From the NCBI RefSeq assembly GCF_040412085.2, contig NZ_CP115921.1:1612001-1676000 (forward strand): a stretch of 64,000 bases of DNA, written 5' to 3'. The stretch is from Vibrio sp. CB1-14 (GTDB lineage Bacteria > Pseudomonadota > Gammaproteobacteria > Enterobacterales > Vibrionaceae). Positions 8,359-16,725 of the stretch are shown piece by piece (the stretch's first letter is position 1; the number at the start of each line of letters is the position of its first letter). The notes beneath the pieces are model-generated. The model worked only from the letters and a program-made list of their open reading frames with translations, was not told the origin of the DNA and did no database searches. Made by a program: the position numbers and the translations under genes.

Positions 8359-8550
8359 ATCGTCAACGTTTAGTGGTATCTAGCTCTGCTACACTGCAAA
8401 ATATAGCGTAATACAGTCCAATGAGCGTCGGCAAGCGCTAAGTGTCGATGAGTGGGCGTAATTTTAGTAGTTTGCGTGCTTCTTTCAGGTTCCGATCGAT
8501 ATTGGAATGGCAATCCTGGATGGAATCGAAGTAAAGTCAATGGAGTGGGT

Positions 8551-11463
8551 ATGTTGCTCTCTAAAGCCAGTATTGGCCGTAAGTTATTATTTTCCTTTTT
8601 AGTGATGGCATTACTCGTATTGCTGTCGACGGCGATTGGCGTGTCTGGATTCTCATTTGTTGCTAAGACAGAGCGCAATGTGGTTGATACAGCCATTCCT
8701 TCAATGCTTGAAGCTCGTGAAGTCTCTGAGTTAAGTTCGCGCATCATTGCATCAGTACAAGTGCTCTCGAACGCAAAAACCAAACCACAGCATCAAGAGG
8801 CTGGGCGTGTGTTGTTTTCGCGTCTCGAATCTTTGCTCCTGCACATAAAAAGTCTTGGCTCAGATTCGTTCGATTCCAAATTGCTCGATAGCCTTGAACA
8901 AACCGTTCAATCTATCATTGATAGTCTTGCAGAGCTGGGCAGCTCTGTGGAACAAACCATCACGCTCGATCAATCAATTTTACAACTGACGACTCAGCTA
9001 CGAGTGCAAGCGGAAGAGCTAGAGCAACTAACGCGCACCCAAGTTCTCAATACCAGTACGATTGCTGTTGCCAATGTGACTCATATTTACGGTTTGCTTG
9101 AAAAGGAAAAGAAAGCAGAAGCACTCAGTGCCTTGGACAGTCTAGTTGAAGTCGACCTTGATCTGTCCGAACGATTGCACGAGTTGCACCTTCTTGCCTT
9201 TAAAACACTCAATCAGATTGAGGAGGCGAGAACGGTTTCTGATCCTGGGCGTATCGATGAACTACAGCGTCAGTATCAGACCAACATTAATATCATGCAA
9301 AGACGGGTACCCGGCGTTGAGGATCCTACTCGCTCAGAGCAGATGGCTTCGCTTTTAGATGAACTGTCGTCTGGGAAAACGATTTTTACCTTACTCAAGC
9401 AAAAATACAACGAGAGGCAGCGGTCTAAAAGCTTAATGCACGAAACGCTCGAATTGTTTACCAAGCTCAATGAAACCATTTCAAAGCTTGTCGACCAATC
9501 TAATGCAGCGACAACGGCCGCTGTGGCCGACTTATCTGCGACATTAAAATACGCGCAGTGGACGTTGGGTATACTGTCTATTATCGGCTTTGTTGTGGTT
9601 GTATTGATTGTCTGGCGCGTGGTTTATGTGTCGGTAGTAAAACGACTGGCAGAATACTCTGGCGCGCTGCTATCTATAGCGAAAGGGCAGCTCAATGTTG
9701 ATGTCAGTGTAAAGGGTAATGATGAACTCGCCCATATGGGTCAAGCCATTATCACTGCTCGTAATACGGCACAGGCTCTTAAAGTTGTCGCTGAAGCTGA
9801 AATCAAAGCCAAGAAAGAGCTCGAGAATCATAGAAATCAGTTAGAACAAATCGTTACCGAGCGGACACTCCAGTTGCAAACCAGTAATGAAAAACTCAAC
9901 CAGGAAGTATTAAATCACGCCAAAGCACGCAATGCGGCTGAACAAGCGAGCCGCGCTAAGTCTGCATTTCTAGCGACCATGAGTCATGAGATCCGGACTC
10001 CGATGAACGGGGTACTTGGCACCGCAGCCTTAATGGAAGATACCTCGCTGAACTCTCAGCAACGTAATTACTTGCAAGTGATTAATCGTAGTGGGCAGAA
10101 TTTGCTTGCGATTCTCAATGATATTTTGGACTACTCGAAAATAGAGGCTGGCCACCTTGAGATCCGAAACAAACCGTTTGATCTTTATCGAATGGTGCAA
10201 GATTGTTATCAGCTAATGCTCGGCAAGGCTCTGGAGAAGAACCTAGATTTTCGTTTTCATATCGAGAGTGATGTATCTGATGTTTATTGCGGTGACGTTA
10301 CCCGCCTAAGCCAAGTGCTTAACAACTTGGTTGGTAATGCGATTAAGTTTACCTCGTCCGGTCAGGTTGATATCTACGTATCTCTAGACCCTGATGATGA
10401 AACTTGTGTGATGATCGAGGTCTCTGATACTGGTGTTGGGATTAGCCCTGATGACCAATTGCGCTTGTTTGAAGCCTTTACTCAGGCGGAAAATGGTCAC
10501 AGTACCATTGGTGGTACTGGGCTCGGTCTAGCAATAAGCCAAAGGCTTGTACATGCGATGAATGGCGAGATCTACGTTGATTCCTATCTTGGGGAAGGAA
10601 GTCGTTTCTGGTTTGTCATTCCTTTGGAGCAATGTGCACTTGAAGGGCAAGAAATACAAACGCCTATTGGTGGCACTGAAACAGTAAACGGTCGCGTGCT
10701 GTTGATAGAAGATAACGCGGTGAATCTCATGGTTGCAGAAGGTTTTCTGGTCAATATGGGGCATCATGTGATTGCAGCGGAAACAGGAGAGGATGCCAAA
10801 ATTATGTTTTCCGAGCATGATTTTGATATTGCACTCGTTGACATTAACCTACCAGACTGTAGTGGTGTTGATTTATTGAAAGCATTCAGACAAATAGAAA
10901 AAAACAAAGCTGCGAACGAAAAGACACCAATGATTGCGGTATCAGCTCACGTATTTAACGAAGAAGTCGAGTCATACTTAGAAGCAGGCTTTGACGGCTA
11001 TCTTCCAAAACCCGTCGACAGAGAAGAACTGCGAGACACAATACAGCAGCATCTTGCCAATAAGGTGACGACCTACTTGGCTTCGGAAGCGCAACCCTCT
11101 CAAACTGAGTTGGACACGTTGGAAGAATCGATGATTATTGATGAAAAAGTACTGCGTGATGACTTGTCGATATTAGGTCATGACAGAGTAAAAAAAATTG
11201 TTGATGTGTTTGTTGAGTCGAGTCAGCAGATCATTGAAGAGCTAGAAAGTGCGGCACAAACGGATGATGGGCATGAAGTTAAAGCATTAGCTCACAAACT
11301 CAAAGGTAGCGCGGCTGCACTAGGCTTAACGCAACTATTTGAAATCTGCCTTGCTATCGAAACGGCCGATGATCATATTGGTCGATTGCTGTCAGTCCTA
11401 GAGCTTTTAATTCTGTCAAGGCAACAGTCCGTTAATCGTTTACAAGGTCTGCTAAACAACTGA
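8551..11463 (+). CDS. torS: TorS, hybrid sensor histidine kinase for TMAO
   Basis: The frame opens at 8452, but ATG 8551 preceded by GGAGTGGGT gives the natural N-terminus MLLSKASIGRKLLFSF and a 970-residue protein. In order it has a first membrane helix (about 8-32), a periplasmic helical sensor region, a second membrane helix near residue 340 (LGILSIIGFVVVVLIVW), a HAMP linker, a coiled coil, HisKA with His479 (SHEIRTPMNG), an HATPase domain (NLVGNAIKF, DTGVGI, GGTGLGLAIS), a receiver domain with Asp764 (LVDINLPD) and an Hpt domain with His915 (AHKLKGSAA). All phosphorelay residues are intact. It senses TMAO with TorT. No torR lies next to it. Confidence 0.93.
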   Translation: MLLSKASIGRKLLFSFLVMALLVLLSTAIGVSGFSFVAKTERNVVDTAIPSMLEAREVSELSSRIIASVQVLSNAKTKPQHQEAGRVLFSRLESLLLHIKSLGSDSFDSKLLDSLEQTVQSIIDSLAELGSSVEQTITLDQSILQLTTQLRVQAEELEQLTRTQVLNTSTIAVANVTHIYGLLEKEKKAEALSALDSLVEVDLDLSERLHELHLLAFKTLNQIEEARTVSDPGRIDELQRQYQTNINIMQRRVPGVEDPTRSEQMASLLDELSSGKTIFTLLKQKYNERQRSKSLMHETLELFTKLNETISKLVDQSNAATTAAVADLSATLKYAQWTLGILSIIGFVVVVLIVWRVVYVSVVKRLAEYSGALLSIAKGQLNVDVSVKGNDELAHMGQAIITARNTAQALKVVAEAEIKAKKELENHRNQLEQIVTERTLQLQTSNEKLNQEVLNHAKARNAAEQASRAKSAFLATMSHEIRTPMNGVLGTAALMEDTSLNSQQRNYLQVINRSGQNLLAILNDILDYSKIEAGHLEIRNKPFDLYRMVQDCYQLMLGKALEKNLDFRFHIESDVSDVYCGDVTRLSQVLNNLVGNAIKFTSSGQVDIYVSLDPDDETCVMIEVSDTGVGISPDDQLRLFEAFTQAENGHSTIGGTGLGLAISQRLVHAMNGEIYVDSYLGEGSRFWFVIPLEQCALEGQEIQTPIGGTETVNGRVLLIEDNAVNLMVAEGFLVNMGHHVIAAETGEDAKIMFSEHDFDIALVDINLPDCSGVDLLKAFRQIEKNKAANEKTPMIAVSAHVFNEEVESYLEAGFDGYLPKPVDREELRDTIQQHLANKVTTYLASEAQPSQTELDTLEESMIIDEKVLRDDLSILGHDRVKKIVDVFVESSQQIIEELESAAQTDDGHEVKALAHKLKGSAAALGLTQLFEICLAIETADDHIGRLLSVLELLILSRQQSVNRLQGLLNN

Positions 11464-11548
11464 TACTGTATAAATATACAGTTAGTGGCTTTTCGCTACT
11501 TTTTTGACCATTAGAAAAGCTTTTTAGTCACTAAAAATCCAAACCAGA

Positions 11549-11574
11549 AAAAGGGCTCACATTGAGCCCTTTTT
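11549..11574. terminator. shared terminator between torS and the cti unit
   Basis: The stem AAAGGGCTCA-CAT-TGAGCCCTTTTT lies between convergent genes, 85 bases after the torS stop and 22 bases past the stop of the 61-residue gene. Confidence 0.8.
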
Positions 11575-11596
11575 CGTTATACAGTTGGGTATGACC

Positions 11597-11782
11597 TTAC
11601 CAATCATCATCAAGATAGGTTCGGTGTTCAACTGCATAGGGATCTTCATCAATCCCTTTGTTAGAGAGTCCTCTCAAGTGTTCGAGTTGGTGTTCCAACA
11701 TGTTAACGGTCTCGTAGTCACCGTCTGAACAGGCAACATAAATCTGTTGCTCGATGGCTTCAATGCTATCTCTAATGCTCAT
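11597..11782 (-). CDS. small acidic conserved hypothetical protein (61 aa)
   Basis: The longer frame begins at 11812, but ATG 11782 has an excellent ribosome site (TAGGAGGTGTAAG), giving MSIRDSIEAIEQQIYVACSDGDYE and 61 residues. The protein is acidic, predicted helical (residues 1-40), ends in TYLDDDW, and contains one Cys. No signal or membrane segment is seen and I do not recognise a family. It starts 51 bases after the cti stop on the same strand with no terminator between, so it is probably cotranscribed with cti. Confidence 0.75.
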   Translation of the reverse strand: MSIRDSIEAIEQQIYVACSDGDYETVNMLEHQLEHLRGLSNKGIDEDPYAVEHRTYLDDDW

Positions 11783-11833
11783 CTTACACCTCCTAAGAGT
11801 TCCCGCGAGCACCTATCTGTTCTTAAGTCGATT

Positions 11834-14188
11834 CTATCTATTCTCAAACCGATTATAGTCCAACAGCCCGAATTCGATAGGTTGAGTGCGCTGGTAAAAC
11901 TCATGAACTTGGTCGCTAAATTGCCAAAAATCAGGAGAGCTACGTCTAACTGCATAATTGTCGAGCAGTTTTACATAGTCCTCTTCGCCGTTGATATTAC
12001 GAAGTGCAACGACAAAATTTTCGATCTCTGACTCTTTGAAACTTAGATACGCGCTGGGATAACTCCCGATCACACCTCGAACAAAGGTAAGGTCATCGTT
12101 CTTATAATCGCGATTCTTCTGTTCAGAGAACAAGCTTGAGATGTTGATGTGTGCATTATTGTGAAGCAGAGTAAACAGTTGTTGATTCCCATTGTCCGCT
12201 TCAATCATCACCATGACAATTTGAGGTACGGTTTGAAGTCCTTCTCCTCTAATGTCATCGATACTGCGAAGCAATGCTTCGTTTTTCTCAGACAAACCCG
12301 TGTTCACGATTTTGAATCGATCGTGAATTACTGGCTCGAGTTTGCTCTGTAACTTGCCATACAACTCTTGCTTATAGTTCTCGGTTAAATAGAGCTCTTG
12401 AGTTGGTTGGCTAAAGGGCTTGATGTTGCGTTGTAAAAACTCACTAAATTGTGGGCTTTGCTCTTGATACCAGCTACTGAACTCTTGGTGACGTACCGTA
12501 TTTGGCAATAGGGCTAAGAAGTTACTTTCACCTTCCATTCGCAAGAAGTCCATGAACATACGAGTGATCAATTGATGGCCAAAGTTACCATAGACGTCAA
12601 AACCGGCCACCAGCAAATAATGGATACGTTCTAGAAGGGCGTAATCAAGGATCCACGCCGTTTTAGGTGGCGTGCCCACCATCCCCTGAACTACAGATGC
12701 ACTATCGAAATGGCGGAAAACGGTCAGAGCTGCGTTTGGGTTCTCGCCATTACCGGTCCAAAGTACGTCGGTAGTCAGGTGTTTGCCGCCTTCAAACCAT
12801 TTGTTCATGAACTCCGATTTTGCTTCAAGGTAGCGAGTTTGTTGATTTGCATATTTAACCCAGTTAGTAATTGGGACTGTATTGCTTTCAAGCTCACTTG
12901 GCAGCTTCAGGTTGTCTGCTTGCTGCTGATAAAATGCATTCACTTCTGGTAAATCTGCTTTGTCTGGGTCGAGGAAGAAGACCCAAAAGCGATCATTAAT
13001 GACGTTGAGAGCGAGCTGACCGCGACACACTGGCCCTTTGATATAGGCCATGATAGTATTCTGAGCGTTATCAAGCATAAACTTGAAACGTGCATTCACG
13101 GGAAGATCTCTAAATGCTGTCATTGGGTTCGCAGAGACTGCGATATCATAGCTAGGAAGGCTATTAACCTCATAGTCTGGCTTAATGAACCATTGGTACC
13201 AGGACTCGAGCCTCGGCATGTTAAGCGCAAAAGGCATATGAGTTTTATCAACAATCGTGCTTCTTACCGGTACTAGGCGGTAATAGACGCGGTCAACACC
13301 TGGGGCATCATAAGGTCTCCGAGCTACGATCCTGTCTATAGGTTTACCAGGCGGAGTGGCGGAACGAACTATAGTGAAAAAGCGCTGCTCGGTTTCCACT
13401 TCTGAGAAATAGAGGTGAGCAAGATAGAGGTGCTCATAGATATACCTTGCCGTCAGCTGGTTTTTTAAGTCGTCATGATTGAGTAGCTTTTCATATTCAT
13501 TGACTAGGCTTTGCTCTTCATCAGTAAGTGGCAGTGGTGAATTCATTTTTGCGCCATTACCAAGCCATGAGATGAGCGTTTGGTACTCTGTGTTGGTAAT
13601 GCCTGGCATACCATAAGGCATACCCCAAAGAGGGTAATCGGCTTCGTACGCATCGTATTCTTCGATCGTTGGGCAAACTTGCGTACGATCGATGGAGAAA
13701 TCAAATCCTTCAAGCTGATCCGTTTCTGGCAAAGGGTGACGTGCTTTCTGTGTTAGCATTCTCGCAACTAAGCCAGCATCTAAGTTACCTGACAGAGATT
13801 GTTCGCGCTCATTTAGCACTGGAAAAAAACCTAACTTTCTCCACTCGGCGGTGGACTGAGCGTCTTCAAATAGACGAGTTGGCTGCGAAGCAGTCAAACG
13901 GGTGCCTTGATAGACAAGTTCTTTGCTTGAGCCACGGTCAATACCATCAACAGAAGAGAGTTTGAGCTGACAAGGGGCATCGTAGCATGCGTGACAAACG
14001 ACACAGCGATTGTCGATGATAGGTTTAACCTCAGAGAGGAAGAAGTCTGATTCGGGGGAAGAGACGGGAACGGTACGTTCTCTTACTTCAGGTTTGCCAA
14101 ATAGCTGGTCATAGTTGAGCCCTGCGTAAGTGGCACATCCGGAAAAAATCAGGATAAGCAGGGTGAGTGAAAATCGTTTTATTGTCAT
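11834..14188 (-). CDS. cti: fatty acid cis/trans isomerase
   Basis: The 784-residue protein has an export signal ending in a possible lipobox (IFSGC, Cys18) and a c-type heme site CVVCH (Cys62, Cys65, His66) within CVVCHACYDAPC. These are the hallmarks of Cti, a periplasmic hemoprotein that converts cis-unsaturated fatty acids of membrane phospholipids to trans without moving the double bond, an emergency response to solvents and heat. The length is typical (about 770-790). A conserved Pseudomonas-like region (KTAWILDYALLERIHYLLVAGFDVYGN, split here by description only) supports the call. Lipid anchoring is a prediction. Confidence 0.92.
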   Translation of the reverse strand: MTIKRFSLTLLILIFSGCATYAGLNYDQLFGKPEVRERTVPVSSPESDFFLSEVKPIIDNRCVVCHACYDAPCQLKLSSVDGIDRGSSKELVYQGTRLTASQPTRLFEDAQSTAEWRKLGFFPVLNEREQSLSGNLDAGLVARMLTQKARHPLPETDQLEGFDFSIDRTQVCPTIEEYDAYEADYPLWGMPYGMPGITNTEYQTLISWLGNGAKMNSPLPLTDEEQSLVNEYEKLLNHDDLKNQLTARYIYEHLYLAHLYFSEVETEQRFFTIVRSATPPGKPIDRIVARRPYDAPGVDRVYYRLVPVRSTIVDKTHMPFALNMPRLESWYQWFIKPDYEVNSLPSYDIAVSANPMTAFRDLPVNARFKFMLDNAQNTIMAYIKGPVCRGQLALNVINDRFWVFFLDPDKADLPEVNAFYQQQADNLKLPSELESNTVPITNWVKYANQQTRYLEAKSEFMNKWFEGGKHLTTDVLWTGNGENPNAALTVFRHFDSASVVQGMVGTPPKTAWILDYALLERIHYLLVAGFDVYGNFGHQLITRMFMDFLRMEGESNFLALLPNTVRHQEFSSWYQEQSPQFSEFLQRNIKPFSQPTQELYLTENYKQELYGKLQSKLEPVIHDRFKIVNTGLSEKNEALLRSIDDIRGEGLQTVPQIVMVMIEADNGNQQLFTLLHNNAHINISSLFSEQKNRDYKNDDLTFVRGVIGSYPSAYLSFKESEIENFVVALRNINGEEDYVKLLDNYAVRRSSPDFWQFSDQVHEFYQRTQPIEFGLLDYNRFENR

Positions 14189-14313
14189 ATTGTGTTCTCA
14201 ATGCATCGCATAGTGCGAGTGATTCCTTTTGCATAAAGGTAATTTTCATTGATAACTCGATAATTTTCCAACTATATATCCAAATCAGCGGATTTATAAT
14301 GTTCTGAAGAAAC

Positions 14314-14344
14314 AAAAAAAGCCTGACGATTTATCGTCAGGCTT
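14314..14344 (-). terminator. terminator of the MFS carrier gene
   Basis: On the minus strand the stem AAGCCTGACGAT-AA-ATCGTCAGGCTT is followed by a T run, 31 bases after the stop at 14375. Confidence 0.85.
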
Positions 14345-14374
14345 CGATGCGATGGTACTTTTAAAGTAAGAGAA

Positions 14375-15607
14375 TTACGCTGTTTTTAGCTCAGCTGCTT
14401 TCTCTTCAGAAATCGGTTTAGTCACAAGCGAAAGTACGATACATACGCCCATCATAACCGCAGAAATTGTGTACGCTAGGTTGTAACCACCACCATGAGT
14501 CATTGAGTAACCTACAATAGCCGCACCGATTGCGCCGCCAATACCCCAAGATGTGTAAAGTACGCCGTAGTTAGTACCGTAGTTCTTAAGGCCGTAGTAC
14601 TCAGCGGTTAGTGATGGGAATACCGCTAGCAGTGTACCGTAGCCAACTGCAGCAACGGCTGTACCGATGATCAACATGAACTCAGAAGTAAACGTTGAAA
14701 ACAGTACCATATTCACACCCTGTAGGATGAACGCTAGCATCAGTGTACGTACGCCGCCGATCTTATCAGACAGGATGCCTGCTGCAATACGACCGCCAGA
14801 GTTAAAGATAGCAAGTAGAGAAGCTAAGTAAACCGCGTTCGGTAGGTTAGCTTGCACGCTAGCAATGTTTGTGATGTTACCAATGATCATTAGACCAGCA
14901 GCAGCTGCAAACGCATACATAACCCATAGAGAGTAGAACTGAGGCGTTTTTAGCATTGCTTTCCAGCTCATGTCAGCCGCTTTCTTAACTTGTACCGGTG
15001 CTTGACCTGCTTTTACTTTTGGCTCTTGTGGCTGATAACCCGCTGGTGGGTTATTGATTGTTGCCGCAAGTGGTACAGCAACGATAAGGACGCCAACACC
15101 TAGCACCATAAATGTAGAGCTAATACCCATAGAACCAATCAGAGAAGAGGTTAGGGGAGCTAGGTATACTGCTGCTAGACCAAAACCAGCTGCGATAAGG
15201 CCATTAACCATGCCTTTCTTTGAAGGGTGGAACCATTTCATTGCTGAAGGAGATAGACATGCGTAACCGAAACCAATACCCGCACCAGTGATCATGCCGA
15301 AAGTGATATTAAGCATCATAACTGATTGAACAAAGCTTGAAGCAATCATGCCAAGGCCAGTTAGCGTTGCACCCAAGATAAGGATGTTACGTGGACCCAT
15401 ACGGTCTTGAAGTACGCCAGCCACAAGAAGACAGATAGAAAAAGTGATGGTCGCGATAGCGTAAGGAGATGACGCGTCAGCTGCACTCCAACCCCATTCA
15501 CTTACTAGGGCTTTGTTAAATACACTCCAAGCATACAGGATGCCAAGACAAAGGTTGATACAGAATCCTGCAATTAGGATTCGCATAGCTTTATCAATCT
15601 TGCTCAT
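14375..15607 (-). CDS. OFA-family (oxalate/formate antiporter-like) MFS transporter
   Basis: The 410-residue protein has about 12 hydrophobic segments. It begins with a conserved N-terminus, FCINLCLGILYAWSVFNKAL, and carries the MFS signature QDRMGPRNIL after helix 2 and SDKIGGVRTLM in the second half. The WGWSAADASSPYAI and GFGYACLSPSAMKWFHPSKKGM segments are typical of the OFA group (oxalate, lactate or other monocarboxylates). The substrate cannot be assigned. It is a single gene with its own terminator. Confidence 0.85.
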   Translation of the reverse strand: MSKIDKAMRILIAGFCINLCLGILYAWSVFNKALVSEWGWSAADASSPYAIATITFSICLLVAGVLQDRMGPRNILILGATLTGLGMIASSFVQSVMMLNITFGMITGAGIGFGYACLSPSAMKWFHPSKKGMVNGLIAAGFGLAAVYLAPLTSSLIGSMGISSTFMVLGVGVLIVAVPLAATINNPPAGYQPQEPKVKAGQAPVQVKKAADMSWKAMLKTPQFYSLWVMYAFAAAAGLMIIGNITNIASVQANLPNAVYLASLLAIFNSGGRIAAGILSDKIGGVRTLMLAFILQGVNMVLFSTFTSEFMLIIGTAVAAVGYGTLLAVFPSLTAEYYGLKNYGTNYGVLYTSWGIGGAIGAAIVGYSMTHGGGYNLAYTISAVMMGVCIVLSLVTKPISEEKAAELKTA

Positions 15608-16106
15608 TTTTGTTCTCTGATATGTCGAACAACGTTCGGGGGGTTAAACACTCAAAATTAGTTTGCGTTTATCAACAGATGACGCAAAGGAGCGCGGATT
15701 ATAACCAATATTCCTACAATTGGAATCGATTTTTCCGAATTAATTCAATTAACTTATTGATGTAACAAAGGTGTAAATTTGATATTAATTTGACGTGTGA
15801 ATTATTGGCGTGGTTCGTCGGATCACAAATTTAGCAAGTATTAAAAAAAACTGAGTTGTAAATACATTGTTACAATGGAACTTTGTTGATTGGTAAAATA
15901 CGTAACATACTGTTACCCAAGGCGATCTATATTTTCGATTGTTGTCTAAATGTAACGGGAAATGAATGGGTGAAATTTGCACTAAAAACGTTCAAAAAGT
16001 AAGCTTGAAATATCATCAATTAGGAATCACAATACAGGCAAAATGAGATTTCAAAATTGAAAATGGACATTTCAAACACGTTTTTGATTATTTGTTGAGG
16101 TGACGT
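15608..16106. other. AT-rich divergent intergenic region
   Basis: Nearly 500 bases separate the MFS carrier gene (minus) from a small membrane protein gene (plus). The DNA is strongly AT-rich and must carry both promoters. I found no ORF with a ribosome site, no RNA gene and no operator I could name. Confidence 0.5.
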
Positions 16107-16478
16107 ATGTTCATGACCAAAATTCTAATGTTGCTCGGTGTCTCTCTTGGAGCAGGCTACGCAGCTGCTGACCACATTCACTCTTATCTACTTGGTTTGT
16201 CTATTGCTTCTTTAGCGGTTGGAGCTTGCTACATGATCGCATTTGCGAGTACACGTTTCCCGCAATTCGCTATGGGTCTTTTACTCCTAGGAACGATCGC
16301 GAAGCTGACAGTCACCGTGGTGGGGGTAGGGTTAAGTATTTCGAATGATTTGATCACCTCACCAATCGTATTTGCGCTGTCTTATTTGTTCTACATCATT
16401 GCAGTGAGCTATTTGTGGTTCAGCTACCGCGATAGCATTACGCCAGCGCCTAAAGGACTAAAAGCGCACGTAGCATAG
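16107..16478 (+). CDS. small membrane protein with about four helices
   Basis: The 123-residue protein is hydrophobic through most of its length, with four likely membrane segments near residues 5-20, 28-47, 54-78 and 87-106, and a short basic cytoplasmic tail (RDSITPAPKGLKAHVA). GAGGTG lies four bases from the first ATG; a second in-frame ATG at 16113 is an alternative start. I do not recognise the family. It has its own promoter region and terminator, so it is monocistronic. Confidence 0.7.
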   Translation: MFMTKILMLLGVSLGAGYAAADHIHSYLLGLSIASLAVGACYMIAFASTRFPQFAMGLLLLGTIAKLTVTVVGVGLSISNDLITSPIVFALSYLFYIIAVSYLWFSYRDSITPAPKGLKAHVA

Positions 16479-16509
16479 CTGCCTCATAAGGTATGTTACC
16501 TAAACATAG

Positions 16510-16546
16510 AAAAGCGCCGATTCACATGGATGAATCGGCGCTTTTT
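16510..16546 (+). terminator. terminator of the small membrane protein gene
   Basis: The stem AAAGCGCCGATTCA-CATGGA-TGAATCGGCGCTTT is followed by TT, 32 bases after the stop. Confidence 0.9.
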
Positions 16547-16725
16547 CCTTTTCGAGTGTTACTTGTTAACTTTAGGCTATCCGTTTTCATGAAGCAGTTG
16601 GCTATGACTTAATCGAGCTCTATGCAGGGGGATACAATAAATTGAGCAACGAATCATTAACGAATATAGGCTGACATTAAAATTGAGAGATGTGGCGGCA
16701 CTGATACGCCGCCACCTTTAACTCA

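Noticed and set aside
8370..8783. 137-codon minus-strand ORF overlapping the torT-torS gap and torS start
   Set aside because: It would cover the torT promoter and the conserved N-terminus of TorS on the other strand; no family features are visible.
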